From Nanobdellota archaeon (GTDB taxonomy: Archaea; Nanobdellota; Nanobdellia; Pacearchaeales; GW2011-AR1), in the NCBI GenBank assembly GCA_030647125.1, contig JAUSKC010000011.1:1-59217 (forward strand): a DNA stretch of 59,217 nucleotides. The letters run 5' to 3'. The position numbers and the translations under genes are program-made. Below, piece after piece: positions 23,034 to 32,184 of the stretch. The notes under the pieces were generated by a model. The model was not told the origin of the DNA and made no database searches. It saw nothing but the letters and a program-made list of their open reading frames with translations. Every line of letters begins with the position of its first letter. Position 1 is the stretch's first letter.

Positions 23034-24623
23034 ATGACAGAAAACGACAAACCACGAAAATCTGAAGATAAGGACTCCATAGAAGGAATTCCTGAAATGC
23101 ACATTGAAAAATATTCTAATAATAAGAAAATAATTAATGAAATGAACGAGCCTCAAAAAGAAATTGACAAGACAAAAAAAGAGCTTGACAAATTGAAAGC
23201 ATGGATACTTAAAAAATTTCCATTTACTCAATCAATAAGCATTTTGCCTCCTCAAGTCATACCGCACTTTGTTCAGGAAGAAGAAATCCCAAAAGAGGCC
23301 GAAAAATACATGCAAATCTTTATGATTGTTCCTGAAGAGAAATTCAAAGAAATCCCAAAAATAAAAAAAGAAATTATTGTAGAGCTTGAAAAGATAAAAG
23401 AAAAAACATGGTTGCAAATTAAAACTCCCGTCGATCTTTGGGAAATTTGCTTTGACAGCAAGTTTGAATTAATTGCCGGAATTTCTTTGTCAATGCCTTT
23501 GCACGACACTGGAATTTTACAAGGCCTAAGAGTTGCAGAAATTCATAAGTCACTTGTTTTGCAAAAGTTCGAAAAGTATGTCGTCTCTTACGTTCTTGGT
23601 GGAAGCCTAATTCGTGGTGACGTTACAAAAGAATCGGACGTTGATGTCTTCGTCGTTATAAACGATACCGACGTGAAAAGAATGCCGCGTTTGGAATTAA
23701 AAGAACGTCTAAGAGGAATAATCTACCAATATATAGCTGAAGCAACAGCTTTGGCAGGAGTTAAGCAAAATGTTTTGAACGTGCAGGTCTATTTGCTGAC
23801 CGACTTTTGGGAGTCAGTTAAAGACGCTAACCCTGTAATGTTTACTTTCATACGTGATGGAGTTCCTATTTATGATAGAGGAACTTTTATGCCATGGAAA
23901 GCGCTTTTGAAAATGGGCAAATTAAAGCCATCGCCGGAAGCAATTGATATGTTTATGTCTATGGGAGATAAGACAGTTAAAAGAGCAAAATTGGCGTTGC
24001 TGGATATTGTTATTCACGATATTTATTGGAGTGTTTTGACTCCTGCCCAAGCAATGTTTATGCTTAATGGGTTGCCGCCACCAACTCACAAAGAAATTTT
24101 GCAGGGCGCTTTCAGAAAAGAATTCGTAGAAAAAGAAAAAATGATTGAACCAAAATATGCAAAAATCTTAGAAGAAATCGTCGGAATTTACAAGGACTAC
24201 GAGCACGAAAAGATTAAAGAAATAAAAGGCGCAAAAGTTGACCAGCTCATAAAAGATACAGAGGACTTCCTTAAAAGAATGGAAACATTAAGAAAACAAA
24301 TTGACAAGCGCGCGCAAGAAAAGACAGTAGAACAAATTAACAAAGACATATTTGATTTGCTTAAACAAGTTACAGAAGAGAAAAATCAAAATGAAATTAT
24401 AAAATCATTTGAAAAGAACTTTGTAAAAAAAGGAAAATTCACAAATCAACACTTAAAGATACTTCATGAAATTATAAAAGTTAAGCAAGAATTCAAAAAA
24501 GGAAAATCAAACGCGCACAAAGTTGATGACGCGCGAAAGGGTGCATCAATCTTAATTAATAGTTTGACTGAATATCTGCAGAGAAAAGATATGGCATTAA
24601 TGGAAAAAAAGAGTGGGAATTAA
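23034..24623 (+). CDS. Nucleotidyltransferase-HEPN fusion protein, long form
   Basis: 529 aa. Residues about 180-260 are a polymerase-beta-type nucleotidyltransferase domain with LGGSLIRGD and the metal-binding SDVDVFVV (D202, D204). The following helical domain (AKLALLDIVIHDIYWSVLTP... LPPPTHKEI) resembles HEPN domains that accompany such enzymes. The N-terminal ~150 residues are charged helices and the C-terminus is coiled coil. It is clearly paralogous to the gene at 28575-29468. The two flank a ribosomal-protein segment. The substrate is unknown; such pairs include toxin-antitoxin AMP-transferases, but the size suggests a housekeeping role. Confidence 0.75.
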   Translation: MTENDKPRKSEDKDSIEGIPEMHIEKYSNNKKIINEMNEPQKEIDKTKKELDKLKAWILKKFPFTQSISILPPQVIPHFVQEEEIPKEAEKYMQIFMIVPEEKFKEIPKIKKEIIVELEKIKEKTWLQIKTPVDLWEICFDSKFELIAGISLSMPLHDTGILQGLRVAEIHKSLVLQKFEKYVVSYVLGGSLIRGDVTKESDVDVFVVINDTDVKRMPRLELKERLRGIIYQYIAEATALAGVKQNVLNVQVYLLTDFWESVKDANPVMFTFIRDGVPIYDRGTFMPWKALLKMGKLKPSPEAIDMFMSMGDKTVKRAKLALLDIVIHDIYWSVLTPAQAMFMLNGLPPPTHKEILQGAFRKEFVEKEKMIEPKYAKILEEIVGIYKDYEHEKIKEIKGAKVDQLIKDTEDFLKRMETLRKQIDKRAQEKTVEQINKDIFDLLKQVTEEKNQNEIIKSFEKNFVKKGKFTNQHLKILHEIIKVKQEFKKGKSNAHKVDDARKGASILINSLTEYLQRKDMALMEKKSGN

Positions 24624-24640
24624 ATTTATCCACTAGTAAA

Positions 24641-24985
24641 ATGACCAAAATAAATAAATTAGAAAGCGGAGAGGTTTTTTCCAGCAGGGACAAGTTTATT
24701 ATCGTCGGTGATTCTGTGGAAATTGATAATGAAAGATTTCATAATGTAGGTTCTATTATGAAAGTAAATTTGGCTTTATACTCTGCCGGAATTGACAATG
24801 GCCATGCAATTCTTACAACTGGTTATAATCATCCTGAGGATTTGCCAGGTCCAGGCGTGAGAAGAGCAACAAGTTTGGAAATAGCTTATCTTAAGAAATA
24901 TCTTGCTCAAGGAAACGCAAACGGTTTGGCGTATAAAATTAAAGAATTAGAAAGAATTGGAATAGATGCGCAACATCTTAATTAA
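24641..24985 (+). CDS. Hypothetical protein
   Basis: 114 aa, soluble, with no family recognised. It starts 17 bp after the nucleotidyltransferase gene and may be cotranscribed. Distinctive segments are HAILTTGYNHPEDLPGPGVR and a C-terminal helix pair (LEIAYLKKYLAQGNANGLAY). Confidence 0.55.
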   Translation: MTKINKLESGEVFSSRDKFIIVGDSVEIDNERFHNVGSIMKVNLALYSAGIDNGHAILTTGYNHPEDLPGPGVRRATSLEIAYLKKYLAQGNANGLAYKIKELERIGIDAQHLN

Positions 24986-25023
24986 ATTGTAAATCTTATA
25001 AACCGCTCATTTCTATTTTAATT

Positions 25024-26148
25024 ATGAAATACCTTTTTATCCTTGGCAGAAACCCAGAACTTTCAGTTAAAGAAATCTTTGCATATTTTTCTGCGCGCAG
25101 TCTAGAAATATTAAGTCACAAATTAATTGAAAATGGATTGCTTATTGATTTAGACGGCCAAATAGGAAATATCGTCGATGAACTTGGAGGAGTAATCTCT
25201 ATAGGGCAAGTCATTGTTGAAGGAAACCTTAAAGATTTAATTAAAAAACTTGACAAGATTACACTTTATCCTGGTAAAGAAAATAAATTTAACTATGTTG
25301 TTTGGGGATTTTGCGAAGAAGAATATTACTATGAACTTGGAGGTTATTTGCGTGCGCGTTTTAAAGAAGAAAAACTAAAGACCTCTGAAAAACCTTTAAC
25401 CGGATTAATGGAACTCCAATCAGGCAATAAAATTAAAATTGTTGGAAATCGTGTTTCTGAACAATTCTTTTTATTTTCATCTGATTCAGAAAACTTTTTC
25501 TTTGGAAAAATAATTTACGAATTTAATTCTTCTGAAGTTGAAAAGCGCGACATGAACAAACCATCCCGCCGTTCAGAACTTGCAATCTCGCCGCGCCTAG
25601 CAAAGATAATGCTAAATCTTGCAAACGTTAAAGAAAATGATAAAATTATTGACCCTTTTTGCGGCGTTGGAATAATCTTAACAGAGGCTTTACTTAAAAA
25701 AATTAAAGTTGTGGGAATTGACTTTGACATAAATGCCATTGAAGGAGCAGAAGAAAACTTATCATGGAATAAATTTAATAAAAATGATTACAAATTAATT
25801 TCAGACGATTCAAGAAAAATTAAAATTAATACTTCTTTTTCCGCACTCGTTTGTGAGCCCGACTTTGGAGAGCTTTTAAGAAAAATACCAACAGAAGCAA
25901 ACGCAAAAAAGACAATAAAAAACTATGAGGACTTAATGATCTCTGTCATAAATAATTTGAAAAGAAACGTTCATGGCAAATTTGTTTTTACTGCACCCTT
26001 AATTTTAATGTTCAATAGAAAAAGAAAGCGCGCAAATATTGAAAGAATAACTCAAGAAACAGGTTTAAAACTCGCCGACGGATTCCCTATAGACGACTTG
26101 AGAAAAGACCAAATCGTTGGCAGAGAGATTATTGTTTTGGAACAATAA
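25024..26148 (+). CDS. Trm11/TrmG10-like tRNA methyltransferase
   Basis: 374 aa. The N-terminal half (1-160) looks THUMP-like (FILGRNPELSVKEIFAYF...). The C-terminal half is a Rossmann methyltransferase: motif I IIDPFCGVGIILTEALL and acidic VVGIDFDINAIEGAEEN. In Trm11/TrmG10 (UPF0020) enzymes motif IV is [DN]PP[YF]G; here it reads CEPDFGELL. The expected reaction is N2-methylation of guanosine 10 in tRNA. The altered motif IV makes activity uncertain, or points to a distinct subfamily. Confidence 0.75.
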   Translation: MKYLFILGRNPELSVKEIFAYFSARSLEILSHKLIENGLLIDLDGQIGNIVDELGGVISIGQVIVEGNLKDLIKKLDKITLYPGKENKFNYVVWGFCEEEYYYELGGYLRARFKEEKLKTSEKPLTGLMELQSGNKIKIVGNRVSEQFFLFSSDSENFFFGKIIYEFNSSEVEKRDMNKPSRRSELAISPRLAKIMLNLANVKENDKIIDPFCGVGIILTEALLKKIKVVGIDFDINAIEGAEENLSWNKFNKNDYKLISDDSRKIKINTSFSALVCEPDFGELLRKIPTEANAKKTIKNYEDLMISVINNLKRNVHGKFVFTAPLILMFNRKRKRANIERITQETGLKLADGFPIDDLRKDQIVGREIIVLEQ

Positions 26149-26179
26149 TCTTTATAACATTAATTTATAATAAAATTCT

Positions 26180-26638
26180 ATGAAAGCAGATCAAAAATTT
26201 GATAAATTTATATTAAGACACTTTAATAATTGGGAACTATATCTTCACGAAGCTCAATTTCCTTACTTAGGAAGAACTTACGCTTGGGCAAAAAGAGAAG
26301 ATGCTGATTTAATTACTCAAATGACTTCTGAAGAAACAAGTGAATTATTTACAAGCGTTATTCCATTATGGGATAGTGCAATGCAAGAATTTTTAGGGGA
26401 AAATTATAGTAGGCCAAATGTAGCAATTCTTGGTAACACCACACCACATCTTCATGCTCATTTAATTCCACGACTTACTAAACCAATAAATAAATTTGGA
26501 ATTGAATTTATCGATCCAAATCCAAAAGGAAACTATGCACCTTATGAAAAAAGAAAATTATCTGAAGAATTATTAATGGAAATAAAAGACACATTAATTT
26601 TGGGATTAACTTCCCAAGATTTATTACGTAATCTTTAA
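26180..26638 (+). CDS. HIT-family nucleotide hydrolase
   Basis: 152 aa with the histidine triad HLHAHLIPR preceded by NTTPHL, the active site of HIT hydrolases that cleave nucleotide phosphoramidates or dinucleotide polyphosphates by way of a nucleotidyl-His intermediate. The N-terminal part (FNNWELYLHEAQFPYLGRTY) fits the substrate-binding strands. It lies 24 bp ahead of the ribosomal protein gene for eL33. The substrate is not predictable. Confidence 0.85.
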   Translation: MKADQKFDKFILRHFNNWELYLHEAQFPYLGRTYAWAKREDADLITQMTSEETSELFTSVIPLWDSAMQEFLGENYSRPNVAILGNTTPHLHAHLIPRLTKPINKFGIEFIDPNPKGNYAPYEKRKLSEELLMEIKDTLILGLTSQDLLRNL

Positions 26639-26662
26639 AAAGCATTTTTATCATCAATCTAC

Positions 26663-26920
26663 ATGAAAGGAAAAGTTTTACAATTCAGACAAGGAAGACA
26701 TACAGTTGATCCACGACATTTTTTAATTGAAGTAGCTGGCGTCTCTGATAGAGAGAAAGCAAGTAAATTAGTTGGTAAAGAAGTTGCATGGAAGTCCCCT
26801 GCAGGAAGAATTATTCTTGGAAAAATATCTGGAGCTCACGGAAACAACGGCGTTGTCCGAGCCATATTTCAAAGAGGTCTTCCAGGCCAAGCGTTAACGA
26901 CTGAGGTTGAGGTAAAATAA
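26663..26920 (+). CDS. rpl35ae: Large-subunit ribosomal protein eL33 (L35Ae)
   Basis: 85 aa, the usual length of archaeal L35Ae. Recognised from VLQFRQGRHTVDPRHFLIEV, the GKEVAWKSPAGRIILGKIS block and GNNGVVRAIFQRGLPGQAL. This archaeal/eukaryotic protein of the 50S subunit is absent from bacteria. Its stop is one base before the uL16 start, so the two form an operon. Confidence 0.95.
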   Translation: MKGKVLQFRQGRHTVDPRHFLIEVAGVSDREKASKLVGKEVAWKSPAGRIILGKISGAHGNNGVVRAIFQRGLPGQALTTEVEVK

Positions 26921-26921
26921 A

Positions 26922-27485
26922 ATGGTCGGACTAAGAAAAGCAAGCGCTTACTCTAAAAGAATCGTTGTTCCTTTTACAAGGACTTCAAGAAAGAAAAATC
27001 GTGCTTATATCAAGATGGTCCCACCTCAAAAAATTGTAAAATTCACTATGGGCGACGAAAAACTTGCAAAAGCAGGAAAACTGCCTTACCATCTCACTGT
27101 TCTTTCTGAAGAGAAAATCCAAATAAGAAATAACGCTCTGGAAGCGTGCAGACAATTCGTTAACAGATTAATGGATGAAAATCTTTCAGGCCAGTACGTC
27201 TTCAAAATCATACCCTACCCTCACCACATTCAAAGGGAAAATAAAATGCTTACAGGAGCTGGTGCAGACCGTATGCAGACAGGAATGCAGCTATCATTCG
27301 GAAAGTCTGTTGGCAAAGCGGCAATTGTCAAGAAAGGCGAGCGTATCTTCATCTTTGAGCTTCCAAATCCAAAAGCAGTGGCATTCTCGCGCCATTTGAT
27401 TAAGCAAATAAAGGCAAAGCTCCCTGGTAGAATAAGAGTTGTTGAGAGCTTTAATAGCCCTCAAAAGCTAGCACCAAGCCAATAA
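26922..27485 (+). CDS. rpl10e: Large-subunit ribosomal protein uL16 (L10e)
   Basis: 187 aa, the archaeal L10e form of uL16 near the peptidyl-transferase centre. The characteristic central block YPHHIQRENKMLTGAGADRM then MQTGMQLSFG is present, with a C-terminal FELPNPKAVAFSRHLIKQIK helix region. It follows eL33 after one base. Confidence 0.96.
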   Translation: MVGLRKASAYSKRIVVPFTRTSRKKNRAYIKMVPPQKIVKFTMGDEKLAKAGKLPYHLTVLSEEKIQIRNNALEACRQFVNRLMDENLSGQYVFKIIPYPHHIQRENKMLTGAGADRMQTGMQLSFGKSVGKAAIVKKGERIFIFELPNPKAVAFSRHLIKQIKAKLPGRIRVVESFNSPQKLAPSQ

Positions 27486-27547
27486 TGTTTCACTTAGCGG
27501 TGACAACAAACCAAAAGATTTAAATAGTATTTAACTCTATATTTTCT

Positions 27548-27928
27548 ATGGCAATCATTTATAGAAGAGATGAAAAGAAAAGAATAGACTACTTTGTAGA
27601 TGATAGAGGAAACCCCATTCCATTTAAAATTTCTAACAGGAAAGGTGATGAAAACGGACAAGAATTTACAGACGGTTTTTCTTATCTCGGCTCAAGAGAT
27701 ATGTACAAACAAATGGGTTTGAAAATGGGCTTTGAAGATGAAACAGGGTCGGATAGATTAGAAATGCTTGCATGGGAAAGAAGTTGTGAAAACAATGCAT
27801 TTGCTGTAAATTTAGTAAGATTAGTAAGAGATAGTATGACTACGGGCACACTTCCTCTCAGACCTAAAATATTCACACCTCAAATAAATCTACCTGATAT
27901 AAATAAATATCAAACAAGTACACAATAA
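27548..27928 (+). CDS. Hypothetical protein
   Basis: 126 aa, soluble, with no recognised family. The start MAIIYRRDEKKRIDYFVDDR suggests a beta hairpin. The C-terminal part is Pro-rich (GTLPLRPKIFTPQINLPDIN). One base separates its stop from the next ATG (27930), so it forms an operon with a helical protein. Confidence 0.6.
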   Translation: MAIIYRRDEKKRIDYFVDDRGNPIPFKISNRKGDENGQEFTDGFSYLGSRDMYKQMGLKMGFEDETGSDRLEMLAWERSCENNAFAVNLVRLVRDSMTTGTLPLRPKIFTPQINLPDINKYQTSTQ

Positions 27929-27929
27929 A

Positions 27930-28562
27930 ATGGCTAAAGTAATTGATATGGCTGAAATGGAAAGACCTGACTACGGCGCTGAAATGAAAAAATACGCTTA
28001 CGGTGCAATAGCTGGAAGACATATAGAACAAAAAGATCCTAGAGGCGCACAAATTTCTTTGGAAAAACTTGCATCAAAAGACGGATTAAATTTAGGAAAA
28101 GATCTTGAAGCTTTTGTAAAAGGAACTTATGCATCAAAAGAAGGAATTCAAACAGCTTCAATAATCTCTGCGAACAATTATGGTAAAGCTATGGCTAACT
28201 CAACAGCAAGCAAATTATGGGATTTTTACAAAGACATTAGAGGAAAGTATATCGGTGAAGAGGAAAAAGAAAGAGTAGAAACTGAAGTTGAAAGATTCAA
28301 AGATGTAAATTATGGTGAAATTAAAAAGAAAATGGAAGCTGCAGAAGAAATCTTAAAAAGCAAAACTGACAACTTCACTAAAGAACAAAAAGAAAAAGCT
28401 AAAAAGGAATTAGAAAAATATCAAAAAATCTATATTTTATTTGCAACTCTCAACGATGCTTATTTGGGAAAATACGAATCAAATGTTGAAGAAGAACATA
28501 GAAGAAGATTACTCCAAGAAACTTTCAAAGAAGAAAGAGAAGATTTAGCCGAAGCTGCTTAA
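27930..28562 (+). CDS. Hypothetical helical protein
   Basis: 210 aa, almost wholly helical and highly charged; the second half (KERVETEVERFKDVNYGEIK...) is likely coiled coil. No family recognised. It is translationally adjacent to the 126-aa protein (one-base gap) and converges on the nucleotidyltransferase gene. Confidence 0.6.
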   Translation: MAKVIDMAEMERPDYGAEMKKYAYGAIAGRHIEQKDPRGAQISLEKLASKDGLNLGKDLEAFVKGTYASKEGIQTASIISANNYGKAMANSTASKLWDFYKDIRGKYIGEEEKERVETEVERFKDVNYGEIKKKMEAAEEILKSKTDNFTKEQKEKAKKELEKYQKIYILFATLNDAYLGKYESNVEEEHRRRLLQETFKEEREDLAEAA

Positions 28563-28574
28563 ATAATTTAATCT

Positions 28575-29468
28575 TTATTTCCCGTACTTCTTTTCTATAA
28601 TATCTTTTACAAGACGAGCCATCACATCCAAAAATTCTTCTGCGCGTTCTTGCCACATGTCTAAATCAGCACCTTTTACTTCGTGCCTCTCTCCATGAAT
28701 AATTTGTTTGTATAAAAATAACAAATCTTTGAACCAAGTTACATATTTTATATCAAGCTGATTAGCATCAACAAATGTTTCTTTCAAATCAATTGCAATA
28801 TGTTCTGGCGATGGAGGTGAAATATCTGAAGCCATAAGTGCAGCATGAGCAGAATCAATCATACACCAATAAATTCCATCTAGGACGTTTAACTCAGCCG
28901 CTTTGCTTCGGGCTAAATGCAATGGCGCTCTTTGTAAAGAAGAATAAACTGCCTCGGGTGTTGAACGTATTTTCCCTTCAATCAATAAAAATTTCAAAGG
29001 ATCAAAAAATCCCCCCATATCAATAAGCGCTTCTCCATATCTTAAAACATTTGTAACTACCGGATCTCCTCTCATTAAGTCCTCCCACCAAGTGCTTAAC
29101 TTTACAGTATTAATATGCAAATTTTTTGAATAGGGGTTAGCATTAATTATTAATTCAAGTTCTTGCCTATACCAAGCAATCAATTCCTGGTCCCATTTTA
29201 TTGCAACATCGTCAATAACTATAATAACATCAATATCAGAACCAACTTTCATCATCTTCTTAGCAGCCGAGCCGAAAAGAACAATCGCTTTCACTGACTT
29301 GTCAAATTTCTTATAAACTTTGACTGCAAAATCCATTGCAATTTCATGCTCATCTCTTAAATGCAGCGTCGGAATATTTTTCGCACTTACTTTCTTAGAG
29401 GCCTTCCTCTTTTCTTTTTTAATCGTCTTAGAAACTTGTTTTTCTTCTTTTTTAGATTTCTTAGCCAT
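28575..29468 (-). CDS. Nucleotidyltransferase-HEPN fusion protein, short form
   Basis: 297 aa. After a Lys-rich N-terminus, residues about 55-150 form a nucleotidyltransferase domain (AIVLFGSAAKKMMKVGSDID, with catalytic D78 and D80). A HEPN-like helical domain follows (APLHLARSKAAELNVLDGIY, then DSAHAALMASDISPPSPEHI). It matches the gene at 23034-24623 through both domains, including the linking LMRGDPVVTNVLRYGEALID region. It is a shorter paralogue on the opposite strand. Function unknown; probably transfers a nucleotide to protein or RNA. Confidence 0.75.
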   Translation of the reverse strand: MAKKSKKEEKQVSKTIKKEKRKASKKVSAKNIPTLHLRDEHEIAMDFAVKVYKKFDKSVKAIVLFGSAAKKMMKVGSDIDVIIVIDDVAIKWDQELIAWYRQELELIINANPYSKNLHINTVKLSTWWEDLMRGDPVVTNVLRYGEALIDMGGFFDPLKFLLIEGKIRSTPEAVYSSLQRAPLHLARSKAAELNVLDGIYWCMIDSAHAALMASDISPPSPEHIAIDLKETFVDANQLDIKYVTWFKDLLFLYKQIIHGERHEVKGADLDMWQERAEEFLDVMARLVKDIIEKKYGK

Positions 29469-29539
29469 TCTTCACCTTTTTTTCACTCCTTTTATTTAGT
29501 AATTTAATATAGTTTTTAAATTATTTGATTTAATTTTAA

Positions 29540-31444
29540 TTATTCCATCGGTCTTCCGCTCATACGCGAGCCCTGCGCTCCTTGACGAGGCCCGCCAAGT
29601 TCAGAAGGAAGTTGTGAAAATCCAGCGCCTTGTGTTTCATAATTAATCTGAGGTAACATCATTCCATATCCTGTAAAGTAACCTTGAGTTAATCCAACTG
29701 ACTGATTCCAGTAAGGCGGCATTCCCGTCGAATAAAACGCAGAACCCATTCCTTGCAGATTATATATTGTTGGTGAAGTTCCAAAATGTTGCGGCCATCC
29801 GGACGTCTCTGCAATTTTTGTTGCATTTTTCAAAACACCTTGCTTCTCCAACATTTCCAGATGTTCTTTTACCGGAACATTTCCCATTCCCAACGGCAAG
29901 TGAGAATCAGAATAACCAAAATTATCAGTAAGATGAACATGCTTAACATACTTCGCAAATTTCTCTGCCTCTTTAACTAAATCCTCGTTGGTAAAGCCGT
30001 GCTTCTTCGCTATATTCAAATGCCCAACATCAAAAGTTATTCCAATAATTTCTTCAGCGGCCTTTTTAGCAGTCGATTCAGAAATTCCTTTTTTAGTAGC
30101 GACGTTAACAAATTGTTTTCGCGACGCTTCAACCAAGTCAGCCATCTCTTGCCCGGTAGAAAAAGCAATCCCAGGATATACATTCTCAATTCCAATTTTA
30201 GGGGCTTTTGATAAATCGCCTTTAACAGCCTCATAAGCATGCAGTGCAACATTAGCAAATGTCTTTGATGATTGTTCTTGTGCAAATTTCTCAACTTGTT
30301 GATACATCTTTGGTTGAACATGCTCTAATGCTTTATTCAAAGATAATAATGCCGCTACTTGATTTCCAGGATCATTTGATTTTATAATATAATTTTGTAG
30401 CTCATCTTCTGAAAGTTGTTTCTTCAAATCTTTTAAAATATCAATACGTTTAGGTATCCCAAGATTCTTCCTATATTCAATAGATATTTCATCCAAAAAC
30501 TTTCTATCCTCATCAGTTCCATACTTATAAGCCTTATTAAAAAGAGCATTTGCAGATAATTCCGCTTGTTTTACATATTCGTGCGCTGAATAAACCCTGC
30601 TTAATTGCTGCTGCTCTTCGTTGTTAAGTTCGCTCGGACTAATTTGATTGGTTATAACTTTTAAAAACTTAGCCCTTATCAAAGGATGAATATCAGAAAT
30701 AATTCTTTCAGCATGTTCCCTGTTGAACTCAACTTGCGAAAGAGAGTTGTTCCATTCAGAATGATTTAAAGTATTAAGTTCATCTTGTATTTCTGGTTTT
30801 ATATTTTTAGTTAAAATTTCTTGCCTTTTTTCTGGAGAATACTCTGGATAAAGTTTTTGCTTAGGTTCAAGAGGAACTAACTGTCCCGTTTCTCTATTAA
30901 CAACAACCATTTTATCAATCATAGGAATTCTTTTTCCATTTTCCTCAACCATTTTCCATTCTGTTCCAGCAATGTTCGCCGAATGCATTGTTATTGGAAC
31001 TCTTCCATTTTCACGCAATTCGAGCGCACGATCAATTATTGTATTAAACCTATTTTCAGTAGTTAATCTGTTTTCTTCAGACCATCTTCCTTGCTGCTGA
31101 TCAATTCCCGAAGGTTCCATCAAAGGCGCGTGCATAGAAATTTCTGCGCCTGTTAATTTCGCCATCCTATTTATTTCTTTAAAATGTTGTCTTGGAATTT
31201 GGTCAAAAACATCAGGAGACAACGCGCCAACTTCAATAGGGACTATTCCTTGATTTAATAATAAATTAACTTGTTGAATTTGATTTGCCGTATCTGGTTT
31301 TGTCGGCGCGCCAATTTGTCCAGACGGCAATCTGAAACCAGTAAAATTATTTTCAACATTGCTTTCGCTTAATCCATAATTTGGTTTCAAACTTGAATAG
31401 CCACCCTGATAAATATTTTCAATTGTATAATCCCCTTTTACCAT
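29540..31444 (-). CDS. Xylose isomerase-like/AP endonuclease-type TIM barrel
   Basis: 634 aa. The barrel belongs to the AP endonuclease family 2/sugar isomerase-epimerase group: metal-site motifs are ISMHAPL (H105), ITMHSAN (H154), IGIENVYPG, TFDVGHLN, HVHLTDNFG and IAETSGW. A helical stretch of about 220 residues (roughly 180-400) separates the first and second sets; ordinary members are about 280 aa. The C-terminal 70 residues are Gly/Gln/Tyr-rich and low-complexity. Whether it acts on sugars or damaged DNA cannot be decided. The next genes upstream on the same strand are unknown charged proteins. Confidence 0.75.
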   Translation of the reverse strand: MVKGDYTIENIYQGGYSSLKPNYGLSESNVENNFTGFRLPSGQIGAPTKPDTANQIQQVNLLLNQGIVPIEVGALSPDVFDQIPRQHFKEINRMAKLTGAEISMHAPLMEPSGIDQQQGRWSEENRLTTENRFNTIIDRALELRENGRVPITMHSANIAGTEWKMVEENGKRIPMIDKMVVVNRETGQLVPLEPKQKLYPEYSPEKRQEILTKNIKPEIQDELNTLNHSEWNNSLSQVEFNREHAERIISDIHPLIRAKFLKVITNQISPSELNNEEQQQLSRVYSAHEYVKQAELSANALFNKAYKYGTDEDRKFLDEISIEYRKNLGIPKRIDILKDLKKQLSEDELQNYIIKSNDPGNQVAALLSLNKALEHVQPKMYQQVEKFAQEQSSKTFANVALHAYEAVKGDLSKAPKIGIENVYPGIAFSTGQEMADLVEASRKQFVNVATKKGISESTAKKAAEEIIGITFDVGHLNIAKKHGFTNEDLVKEAEKFAKYVKHVHLTDNFGYSDSHLPLGMGNVPVKEHLEMLEKQGVLKNATKIAETSGWPQHFGTSPTIYNLQGMGSAFYSTGMPPYWNQSVGLTQGYFTGYGMMLPQINYETQGAGFSQLPSELGGPRQGAQGSRMSGRPME

Positions 31445-31482
31445 GCATTACTTAAGAAAAAATTATTTATTAAACTATCTTT

Positions 31483-32094
31483 TTAATCCTCATGCGCTCC
31501 TGAATTCGCGCCGAAAGGATCATAATCTGAAAAAGGGTTATTTTTTCTTTTCAACTGCCTATCTTTTGATTCGTAATCTAAGTTAAACTCCTTTCCTAAA
31601 TTTGCATTTATTCCTTGAAACTCTTGCGCAAAAGTGCCTCTCTTCTCGTGTTTCACGTCGGGGAAGAATTGATTTTGCGTGTTAGGCAAATAAATATCAT
31701 CAGGCCTTATGTTTTGCATTCGCACATCCATTCCCATAATTTTCCTGCGTTCTTTTTCTGTAGGATCTTCAATTTCATACTTTTGTTCCGTTTTCTCCGA
31801 CGCCGAGTATGATTGGTAACTTACTTGTCTTTCTCTTCTTTCAGAATTATCATTCAAATTACCCCGTGCAACAAGAGACAAATCCCCTTCAAGATTAACA
31901 ACTCTTTCACCTCTCTCATTTCCGTTTCTTTCCAACTTCAAAATTTCAGCAAATCTTTTTTTGTCAATATGTGTCTTAGAAAAGTCCTCTTCTTCAGTTT
32001 CATCTTCTTCAATTTCTTCTTCTAATTTTGACTCTTTCTCCAATTCCTTTTTGGATTTCTTTTTTTCCTTAATCTTTTCAGCCACCTTTTTCAT
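31483..32094 (-). CDS. Highly charged, probably disordered protein
   Basis: 203 aa. Residues 1-45 are Lys then Glu-rich coiled coil; the remainder is polar with little hydrophobic core (NERGERVVNLEGDLSLVARG; NPFSDYDPFGANSGAHED). No family recognised. It lies between the TIM-barrel gene and the 507-aa gene, all on the minus strand. Confidence 0.5.
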   Translation of the reverse strand: MKKVAEKIKEKKKSKKELEKESKLEEEIEEDETEEEDFSKTHIDKKRFAEILKLERNGNERGERVVNLEGDLSLVARGNLNDNSERRERQVSYQSYSASEKTEQKYEIEDPTEKERRKIMGMDVRMQNIRPDDIYLPNTQNQFFPDVKHEKRGTFAQEFQGINANLGKEFNLDYESKDRQLKRKNNPFSDYDPFGANSGAHED

Positions 32095-32184
32095 AAATTA
32101 CAAAGATAATAGAAATATAAAAACCTACCTAACTATGTATAGCTCACCATTAAAACATATCAGCATGTTTTTGAGCAATTAATT

